This document shows, in pieces, positions 6,508 through 11,091 of a stretch of DNA of 11,091 nt. Where the stretch lies: NCBI GenBank assembly GCA_038233135.1, contig JBBSMN010000095.1:1-11091 (forward strand). The letters run 5' to 3'. Within the stretch, counting starts at the first letter, position 1. Each line of letters starts with the position of its first letter. The translations under genes were made by a program, and so were the position numbers. This DNA is from JACCVL01 sp038233135. GTDB lineage: Bacteria; Actinomycetota; Actinomycetes; Propionibacteriales; Nocardioidaceae. The notes under the pieces were generated by a model. The model searched no databases. It was not told where the DNA came from and saw nothing but the letters and a program-made list of their open reading frames with translations.

Positions 6508-6756
6508 TCAGCCGGTGAGCGCCAGCTGAGCCTTGACCTGGGCAACCGACGGGTTGGTCAGGGCCGAGCCGTCGGCGAACACCAGCGTCGGGACGGTGCG
6601 GCTGCCGTTGTTGGCCCGCTCGACGATCTCGGCCGCGGCCGGCTCCTGCTCGATGTCGACCATGTCGAACTCGATGCCCTCGCGGCCGAGCTGGCCCTTC
6701 AGGCGGTGGCAGTACCCGCACCACGGGGTGGAGTACATCGTGAACTGGGCCGCCAT
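6508..6756 (-). CDS. mrx1: mycoredoxin (glutaredoxin-like, CGYC active site)
   Basis: The 82-aa thioredoxin-fold protein has active site WCGYC (Cys13, Cys16), the cis-proline loop TVPT (54-57) and the C-terminal FADGSALTNPS. These match actinobacterial mycoredoxin-1 closely by eye, including the stretch VDIEQEP. Mycoredoxins reduce mycothiol mixed disulfides, the actinobacterial counterpart of glutaredoxin with glutathione. The ATG at 6756 has AAGGGA 6 nt upstream. It is transcribed toward nudC and away from uvrD2; the same three-gene arrangement is found in mycobacteria (from memory). It implies that the host makes mycothiol. No odd features. Confidence 0.93.
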   Translation of the reverse strand: MAAQFTMYSTPWCGYCHRLKGQLGREGIEFDMVDIEQEPAAAEIVERANNGSRTVPTLVFADGSALTNPSVAQVKAQLALTG

Positions 6757-6869
6757 CGTCTGTCCCTTCGGTGCTGTCCGCTCGGGGTTCTACAGTGACC
6801 GTGACGGACAACCCGCCCCGTCCTGGGCCTATTCCAGTGCCCGGCCCGCTGAGCCAGGAGCCCGACCGC
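6757..6869. promoter_or_regulatory. mrx1/uvrD2 divergent intergenic region
   Basis: If uvrD2 starts at 6870, this 113-bp gap holds the promoters of both genes. A TACAGT hexamer (6791-6796, plus strand) fits a TANNNT -10 for uvrD2. No convincing -35 and no SOS-type inverted repeat (GAACnnnnGTTC) is seen. The in-frame stretch 6801-6869 has several A/T third positions, unlike the genes around it, so it is probably untranslated. Confidence 0.35.
6856..6860 (+). promoter_or_regulatory. Shine-Dalgarno site deciding the uvrD2 start
   Basis: AGGAG lies 9 nt before the GTG at 6870. The other in-frame GTGs at 6771, 6795 and 6801 lack a comparable site. Confidence 0.55.
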
Positions 6870-8966
6870 GTGCGCACCGCCGACCACCTGCTGGACGCGC
6901 TCGACCCCGAGCAGCGCGAGGTGGCCACCACGTTGGCCGGCCCGCTGTGCGTGGTCGCGGGTGCCGGCACCGGCAAGACCCGCGCCATCACCCACCGCAT
7001 CGCCTACGGCGTCGCGACCGGCACGTACGTCCCGCACGAGGTGTTGGCGGTCACCTTCACCACGCGTGCCGCCGGCGAGATGCGCTCGCGGCTCGGTGCG
7101 CTCGGCGCTGCCGGGGTGCAGGCACGCACATTCCACTCCGCGGCGCTGCGCCAGGCCCGCTACTTCTGGCCGAAGGTGTACGGCGGGCAGCTGCCCGAGC
7201 TGGCGGTGTCCAAGCTGCCGTTCCTCGGCGAGGCGGCCCGGCGCTGCGGGCTGTCGACCGAGCAGGGCCTGCTGCGTGACCTCGCCGGCGAGATCGAATG
7301 GGCGAAGGTCAGCAACGTGCGGCCCGACGACTACGTACGCCTCGCTGGCGCTGCCGGGCGGCAGGTCGCCGGGACCGCCCCGTCCACGTTGGCGCAGACG
7401 TTCGCGGCCTATGAGGAGGTCAAGCGAGAGCGCGGCCGCCTCGACATGGAGGATCTGCTGCTCGTCGCCGTGGCACTGCTCGACGAGGACGAGCGGGTCG
7501 CCGCGCTGGTGCGCAAGCAGTACCGCTGGTTCGTGGTCGACGAGTACCAGGACGTCAGCCCGGTCCAGGTCGCGCTGCTGCAGCGCTGGTTGGGTCCGCG
7601 CGATGATGTGTGCGTCGTGCGAGACCCGTGGCAGACGATCTACACCTTCGCCGGCGCATCGACCAGCCACCTGGCGGGCTTCGGACAGCGTTTCCGCGGC
7701 GCGCGGCGCCTTGAGCTGGTGCGCAACTACCGTTCCACCCCACAGGTCGTCGGCCTGGCCAACTCCATCTCCCAGGTGAACTCCGGGGACAGCACCGGCG
7801 TGGTGCTGCGGGCCCAACAGGGAACTGGTCCCGAGGTGGTGCTGCGGGGGCATGCCGACGAGGTCGCCGAGGCCGAGTGGGTGGCCGACGAGCTTGAGCG
7901 TCGTCACCGCGCCGGGGTGTCGCTGCGTGACATGGCGGTGCTGGTGCGCATCAACGCGCAGACGCGTCCGTACGAGGACGCCTTTTCCGCCGCCGGACTG
8001 GCTTACACGTTGCGCGGTGCCGACCGGTTCTTCGAGCGCCCGGAGGTGCGTCAGGCGGTGACACTGCTGCGCGGGCAGGCCCGTGCAGGCTCCGACGACG
8101 CGGACGGGTCGGGGCTCGTCGAGCAGACGCTGGGGGTGCTGGGGTCGATGGGCCACACCTCTGCAGCGCCGACCGGCACCGGGTCGCAGCGCGACCGCTG
8201 GGAGTCGTTGCACGCGCTGGTCACCGTCGCCGAGGAGCTCGCCGCACCAGCCGGCACGGTGGACGACCATGGCGGGCCCCCGGCCGACCTGACCGCGCTC
8301 GTCGCCGAGCTGGATCGCCGAAGTCATCTGCAGGACGCCCCCGTCGCCGACGGCGTCACGATCGCCACCCTGCACTCGGCCAAAGGGCTGGAGTGGGACG
8401 TCGTCGCGCTCGCCGGCATGCACGAGGGCGCGATGCCGATCGTGCATGCCGATACGCCTGCCGCGGTCGAGGAGGAGCGCCGGCTCTTCTACGTCGGTGT
8501 GACCCGTGCCCGACGCGACCTGCTCGTCACCTGGGCGGCCACCCGTACGCCGGGCGGTCGTGGCAGCCGCGGCCCGACCGGGTTCCTCGACGGCGTGCTC
8601 GCGCCGGCGCACGCGTCCGCGCCGGGGGCCAGAGACGGGGGTCGCGGCGCGGCGCGCACGCGCAGGCGGTCTGTCCGCCGCTGCCGGGTGTGCGACCAGG
8701 CGCTCACGGGCTCGCGGGCCAGCCTGGGCCGGTGCGACAGCTGCCCACCGACCTACGACGAGGCGCTGTTCGAGCGCCTGCGCGAGTGGCGGCGCGAGCA
8801 GGCTGCCGACCAGTCGGTGCCGGCCTACTGCGTGCTCACCGATGCCACGCTGGTGGCACTGGCAGAGGAGCTGCCCGGTGACACCGTGGGGTTGTCACGC
8901 ATCCCCGGCGTCGGTGCCGTCAAGCTGGCGCGCTACGGCGACGACCTGCTGGAGCTGCTGGGCTGA
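6870..8966 (+). CDS. uvrD2: ATP-dependent DNA helicase UvrD2
   Basis: This 698-aa superfamily-1A 3'-5' DNA helicase shows Walker A AGAGTGKT (30-37), DEYQD (224-228), NYRSTPQVV (286-294), motif V TLHSAKGLEWD (500-510) and motif VI YVGVTRAR (541-548). A four-cysteine zinc-like motif follows (CRVC 605-608, CDSC 622-625), then a C-terminal HRDC domain (about 629-698). That tail is characteristic of actinobacterial UvrD2, which acts in DNA repair and replication. The start at GTG 6870 is preferred because AGGAG lies 9 nt upstream and the N-terminus then matches M. tuberculosis UvrD2 in length. In-frame GTGs at 6771, 6795 and 6801 would add 23-33 proline-rich residues. Motif III reads VVRDPWQTIY: Arg251 replaces the usual Gly and Trp254 is unusual. 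whiB7 follows in the same direction. Confidence 0.94.
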   Translation: MRTADHLLDALDPEQREVATTLAGPLCVVAGAGTGKTRAITHRIAYGVATGTYVPHEVLAVTFTTRAAGEMRSRLGALGAAGVQARTFHSAALRQARYFWPKVYGGQLPELAVSKLPFLGEAARRCGLSTEQGLLRDLAGEIEWAKVSNVRPDDYVRLAGAAGRQVAGTAPSTLAQTFAAYEEVKRERGRLDMEDLLLVAVALLDEDERVAALVRKQYRWFVVDEYQDVSPVQVALLQRWLGPRDDVCVVRDPWQTIYTFAGASTSHLAGFGQRFRGARRLELVRNYRSTPQVVGLANSISQVNSGDSTGVVLRAQQGTGPEVVLRGHADEVAEAEWVADELERRHRAGVSLRDMAVLVRINAQTRPYEDAFSAAGLAYTLRGADRFFERPEVRQAVTLLRGQARAGSDDADGSGLVEQTLGVLGSMGHTSAAPTGTGSQRDRWESLHALVTVAEELAAPAGTVDDHGGPPADLTALVAELDRRSHLQDAPVADGVTIATLHSAKGLEWDVVALAGMHEGAMPIVHADTPAAVEEERRLFYVGVTRARRDLLVTWAATRTPGGRGSRGPTGFLDGVLAPAHASAPGARDGGRGAARTRRRSVRRCRVCDQALTGSRASLGRCDSCPPTYDEALFERLREWRREQAADQSVPAYCVLTDATLVALAEELPGDTVGLSRIPGVGAVKLARYGDDLLELLG

Positions 8967-8975
8967 TCTACTCGC

Positions 8976-9031
8976 CAGCAAATGCCCGCCCAGTAAATGC
9001 ATTGCGCACCCGCGCGCGGCGCGCGTACTCT
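8976..9031 (+). promoter_or_regulatory. whiB7 promoter with AT-rich box and direct repeat
   Basis: A -35-like TTGCGC (9002-9007) and -10 TACTCT (9026-9031, fits TANNNT) are separated by 18 nt. Three nt upstream of the -35 is TAAAT (8994-8998), an AT-rich patch in very GC-rich DNA. WhiB7-dependent promoters are known to need an AT-rich box just upstream of -35, bound by the WhiB7 AT-hook. CAGCAAATGC (8976-8985) and CAGTAAATGC (8991-9000) are near-identical direct repeats 15 nt apart, so the box may be doubled. Expected transcription start is near 9037. The arrangement suggests autoregulation by WhiB7. Confidence 0.65.
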
Positions 9032-9091
9032 TCTGAGCGCTGCGTGACGCGCAGCCAAGCCGCTGGCGAAGACCTAGAGGAGGTGCCCGCC

Positions 9092-9280
9092 ATGGTCAGC
9101 ATCACGAACACAAGGACCCGGCTCGCACCGTTCTCGGGCGCTGACCGCGGCACCGCCACGTCTGACTGCACTGACAGCAGCACTGACGGCAGCACCGTCG
9201 GCTACGCGCGTGGCCCGCTGACGATGTTCGCCACCGATGTCGAGTTCTGGGATCCCCATGCCTGGAGTCCACCGTTCTAG
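9092..9280 (+). CDS. whiB7 leader peptide / upstream ORF (62 aa)
   Basis: The ORF begins at an ATG with one of the best ribosome sites in the window (AGAGGAGGT, 7-nt spacing) and ends 22 nt before the terminator hairpin. The product MVSITNTRTRLAPF... ends DVEFWDPHAWSPPF and matches no domain I recognise. It is rich in Ser, Thr and Asp in the middle, where a 12-bp near-repeat (gcactgacagca / gcactgacggca, 9168-9191) encodes TDSSTDGS. There are no membrane or signal segments. Its position between promoter and terminator indicates a regulatory ORF whose translation state is sensed; the peptide itself may have no function. A longer in-frame start at 9002 falls inside the promoter and is rejected. 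Confidence 0.78.
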   Translation: MVSITNTRTRLAPFSGADRGTATSDCTDSSTDGSTVGYARGPLTMFATDVEFWDPHAWSPPF

Positions 9281-9306
9281 CACCACCAGATCGGCTACCT
9301 CCAGGC
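9260..9306 (+). other. possible antiterminator pairing in the whiB7 leader
   Basis: GCCTGGAG (9260-9267, near the end of the upstream ORF) is perfectly complementary to CTCCAGGC (9299-9306). The latter overlaps the first 4 nt of the terminator's left arm (9303-9306), so the two helices compete at the base. A ribosome finishing the ORF would cover 9260-9267 and favour termination; one stalled earlier would leave it free. The pairing is visible but its stability relative to the 14-bp terminator is not computed. Confidence 0.45.
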
Positions 9307-9345
9307 CGCGGAATCCAGACATCGGATTCCGCGGCCTTTTGTTTT
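9303..9345 (+). terminator. intrinsic terminator (attenuator) upstream of whiB7
   Basis: Perfect 14-bp arms AGGCCGCGGAATCC (9303-9316) and GGATTCCGCGGCCT (9324-9337) enclose a 7-nt loop and are followed by TTTGTTTTG. It is the clearest Rho-independent terminator in the window. It lies only about 40 nt before the whiB7 start, inside the leader, so by position it is an attenuator. Confidence 0.93.
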
Positions 9346-9385
9346 GTCCGCTCCACCGAACCACCAGTGACAAGGAAGTGACTCG

Positions 9386-9682
9386 ATGAGCAGCAACGTC
9401 CTCGAAGCGCTCGCACCACCCGTGGGCAGCGAGGTCGACGAGCGCACCCTGCCTTGCCGGGTCAACGACCCCGAGCTGTTCTTCGCCGAGACCCCACAAG
9501 ACGTCGAGTTCGCCAAGGCCCTGTGTCGCGGCTGCCCGGTCCGGGAGATGTGCCTGGCCGGCGCGCTGGAACGGCGCGAGCCGTGGGGAGTCTGGGGTGG
9601 CGAGCTGTTCCTGAACGGCGTCGTCGTCCCGCGCAAGCGGCCCCGCGGACGTCCCCGCAAGACCGAGATCGCGGCGGCCTGA
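9386..9682 (+). CDS. whiB7: WhiB-family transcription factor WhiB7
   Basis: The 98-aa protein carries the four WhiB iron-sulfur cysteines, Cys24, Cys47, Cys50 and Cys56 (CRGCPVREMC). The turn EPWGVWGGELF (65-75) follows, then a C-terminal AT-hook KRPRGRPRK (84-92), which marks the WhiB7 branch. WhiB7 uses its 4Fe-4S cluster to bind the primary sigma factor and its AT-hook to contact AT-rich DNA upstream of -35. It activates intrinsic resistance genes against ribosome-targeting antibiotics and links them to redox state. The ATG at 9386 has AAGGA 9 nt upstream. Genes nudC, mrx1, uvrD2 and the ABC1 kinase around it match the mycobacterial locus from memory. Expression should be set by the leader described separately. 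Confidence 0.96.
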   Translation: MSSNVLEALAPPVGSEVDERTLPCRVNDPELFFAETPQDVEFAKALCRGCPVREMCLAGALERREPWGVWGGELFLNGVVVPRKRPRGRPRKTEIAAA

Positions 9683-9750
9683 CCGCCTCCGCGCGACTGA
9701 AGGATGCTCGCGCCAACGCATGCCTTTCGCACACTGACAGGAGCACCACC

Positions 9751-9915
9751 ATGAACCTCATGAACGAAGAGCTCGCTCGTGCTCACCATCGAGAGCTGCT
9801 GGCCACTGCGGCCCAGCGGCGCCGCGGCAACGAGCTGGGGGTCGCCCTACGGCTGGCTCGCCGGGCCGAGCGCAACGCCATGCGCGCGCGCCTGCACCTG
9901 GCCCGGCTGCTGTGA
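9751..9915 (+). CDS. small basic helical protein downstream of whiB7 (54 aa)
   Basis: An ATG with CAGGAG 7 nt upstream opens a 54-codon frame, 68 nt after the whiB7 stop. The product is Arg/Ala/Leu-rich (for example GVALRLARRAERNAMRARLH, about 30-49), strongly basic and predicted by eye as one or two amphipathic helices with no cysteine. I do not recognise a family. Similar small Arg-rich proteins are common in actinobacteria, so a DNA- or RNA-contacting role is a guess only. It has no visible promoter of its own and shares its downstream hairpin with the convergent kinase, so it is probably co-transcribed with whiB7. The good ribosome site argues for translation. Confidence 0.65.
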   Translation: MNLMNEELARAHHRELLATAAQRRRGNELGVALRLARRAERNAMRARLHLARLL

Positions 9916-9933
9916 CCTCGCCGCACCACCGTG

Positions 9934-9995
9934 CCACCTCCGCTGCCGCCGGGGACGCGACGTCGTACGTCGCCCCCGGCGGCAGCGGCAGGTGG
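9934..9995. terminator. long bidirectional hairpin between convergent genes
   Basis: Arms pair CCACCT with AGGTGG, then CCGCTGCCGCCGGGG (9940-9954) with CCCCGGCGGCAGCGG (9974-9988), then CGACG with CGTCG around loop TCGTA. That is about 26 pairs, interrupted by one bulged C and a small internal loop. It starts 18 nt after the small-protein stop and ends 5 nt beyond the kinase stop, so it can end transcripts from both sides. No clear T-run follows, as is common for high-GC actinobacterial terminators. Confidence 0.75.
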
Positions 9996-9999
9996 TGAG

Positions 10000-11091
10000 T
10001 CAGTCCCCGAAGCCGGGCAGCGCCTCGTCCAGGATCGACCGGAAGTCGGCCTCGGCGCCGAGCTGGCACAGCACGCCGACCCCGCCGCTCCAGACCCGAT
10101 GCAGCAGCAGGTAGTTGGCCGGCAGGTTCAGGCGCGTCGCCGTCACGAACGCCTCCTTGCGCGGTGAGTCGAAGCGGGCCGCCTGCCCGCGCAGCCAGTC
10201 TCGGGAGAACTTGAACGTGGGTGCGGCCGCCGGTTCGACGAACGGCTGGAGGTAGTCCCGCAGCACCTGCATGTCGATGTCGACGCCGGGCTTGACGAAG
10301 CCCTCGTCGCGCAGCCCGTCGAGAACCGCGTCCCACTCCCCGTCGACGGCATGGCGCACGAGCCGTCCCACGTTGCGGGGTAGACCGTCCGGGCCGAGCC
10401 GCGCCACCGCACCGAAGTCGACGACGCCGAGCCGGCCGTCGGGCATGATCCGGAAGTTGCCGGGGTGCGGGTCGGCATGCAACATCCCCGTGCGTCGCGG
10501 GCCGGAGAACAAGAAGCGGACGTAGGCGGTGCCGAAGTAGTCGCGGGCGCTCTGGTCCCCCTCGACCACGAGTCGCGCCAAGGATCCGGTGCTGTCCAGC
10601 CAGCTGCTCACCAAGACCCGCTCGGTGGCGTCCACGACCGCCGGCACTGTCACGTCCGGATCGTCGACGAACGCCTCGTGGAAGGCTGCCTGCGCCTCCG
10701 CCTCCATCCGGTAGTCCAGCTCCTCCGACACCCGGTCCTGCAGCTCGCCGACCAGCGCCCGGACGTCGATGTTGGGGAACATGCCACCAAAGACACGAGC
10801 TGCCCGGTCGATCTGGCGCAGGTCGGCACGGATGGCGTCCCCGGCCCCGGGGTACTGCACCTTGACGGCCACGTCGCGGCCGTCGGACCACACCGCCCGG
10901 TGCACCTGCCCGATGGAAGCGGCCGCGGTCGGGTCGCTTTCGAACGCCCGGAACCGCTTGCGCCAACCGGCGCCCATCTCGGCGGCCATCATCTGGTTGA
11001 CCTGGGCCGTGTCCATCGGGGGTGCGGAGTCCTGCAGCTTGGTGAGCGTCTCGCGGTAGGGCCCCGCCAGCTCGTCGGGCAGCGCCGCCTC
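10000..11091 (-). CDS. ABC1/UbiB-family atypical kinase, C-terminal part (cut by right edge)
   Basis: The frame is open from the stop at 10000-10002 to the window edge (363 + residues), entering with EAALPDELAGPYRETLTKLQ. That fits the ABC1 family segment just after its N-terminal KxGQ region, which lies outside. Visible motifs are the Ala-rich loop AAASIGQVHRA, VAVKVQYPG (ATP lysine), SEELDYRMEAEAQ, catalytic HADPHPGN (about 10453-10480) and VVDFG (DFG at 10411-10419). Members are protein-kinase-like ATPases; several act in quinone or lipid metabolism. In M. tuberculosis the equivalent gene beside whiB7 is Rv3197, reported to be linked to macrolide tolerance (from memory). The internal ATG at 11016 is not the start, because homology continues upstream. 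Transcription converges on whiB7. Confidence 0.9.
   Translation of the reverse strand, partial: EAALPDELAGPYRETLTKLQDSAPPMDTAQVNQMMAAEMGAGWRKRFRAFESDPTAAASIGQVHRAVWSDGRDVAVKVQYPGAGDAIRADLRQIDRAARVFGGMFPNIDVRALVGELQDRVSEELDYRMEAEAQAAFHEAFVDDPDVTVPAVVDATERVLVSSWLDSTGSLARLVVEGDQSARDYFGTAYVRFLFSGPRRTGMLHADPHPGNFRIMPDGRLGVVDFGAVARLGPDGLPRNVGRLVRHAVDGEWDAVLDGLRDEGFVKPGVDIDMQVLRDYLQPFVEPAAAPTFKFSRDWLRGQAARFDSPRKEAFVTATRLNLPANYLLLHRVWSGGVGVLCQLGAEADFRSILDEALPGFGD

Larger units (their letters stand above)
9037..9385 (+). promoter_or_regulatory. whiB7 5' leader, transcription attenuator
   Basis: About 350 nt of leader separate the predicted start site from whiB7. In order it holds a small 5' hairpin (GCTGCG 9039-9044 with CGCAGC 9050-9055), a strong Shine-Dalgarno (AGAGGAGGT, 9076-9084), a 62-codon upstream ORF, a possible antiterminator pairing, and a strong intrinsic terminator, then the whiB7 ribosome site. 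Known whiB7/wblC leaders use an upstream ORF and terminator so that ribosome-targeting drugs relieve termination. This layout matches; regulation here is inferred. Confidence 0.8.

Noticed and set aside
6699..8612. 637-codon minus-strand open frame opposite uvrD2
   Set aside because: uvrD2 carries all helicase motifs in the other strand; this frame has none and also covers the mrx1 start and the promoter gap.
9002..9091. Longer start for the whiB7 leader ORF at 9002
   Set aside because: It would begin on the -35 element; the ATG at 9092 has a near-ideal ribosome site.
9758..10966. 402-codon minus-strand frame overlapping the ABC1 kinase and whiB7 operon end
   Set aside because: It crosses the long terminator hairpin and is out of frame with the kinase motifs.

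Overview
The window looks like chromosomal DNA of a high-GC actinobacterium. Third codon positions are almost all G or C and GTG starts are common. Mycoredoxin, UvrD2 with a four-cysteine/HRDC tail, and WhiB7 are actinobacterial gene families. From memory, the order nudC, mrx1, uvrD2, whiB7, ABC1-kinase matches the Mycobacterium tuberculosis Rv3199c-Rv3197 neighbourhood. No plasmid, phage, insertion sequence, tRNA, rRNA or CRISPR array was seen. Genus cannot be fixed from this piece.

Left block (1-4566, all minus strand, read right to left): a tightly packed polyhydroxyalkanoate (PHA) cycle operon. It runs from an acyl-CoA ligase (fadD type) to PHA synthase phaC (overlapping by ATGA), then an intracellular PHA depolymerase phaZ, then an acyl-CoA dehydrogenase that overlaps phaZ and runs off the left edge. 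The likely logic is that the synthase makes storage polymer, the depolymerase frees hydroxy-acids, the ligase re-activates them with CoA and the dehydrogenase feeds beta-oxidation. A 39-bp tandem repeat (four units) fills the phaC-phaZ gap. A 9-bp-arm palindrome precedes the ligase and is a candidate operator.

Middle block (4656-8966): deoD (purine nucleoside phosphorylase, minus) and nudC (NAD(H)/RNA-cap Nudix hydrolase, plus) diverge from a 50-bp gap in which both genes may be leaderless. nudC converges on mrx1 (mycoredoxin, minus), which diverges from uvrD2 (DNA helicase, plus). uvrD2 carries an unusual helicase motif III.

Right block (8967-11091): whiB7, the redox-sensing transcription factor of intrinsic antibiotic resistance, has a long 5' leader. 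The leader holds a promoter with an AT-rich box, a 62-codon upstream ORF with a strong Shine-Dalgarno site, and a near-perfect intrinsic terminator before whiB7. This fits translation-coupled transcription attenuation, and an alternative pairing that could act as antiterminator is visible. A 54-aa basic small protein follows whiB7. A very long hairpin then separates it from a convergent ABC1/UbiB-family kinase-like gene that runs off the right edge.

The most notable items are the whiB7 attenuator with its proposed antiterminator, the PHA-cycle operon with its in-frame 39-bp repeat, and the atypical UvrD2 motif III. I see no wholly new biological system.
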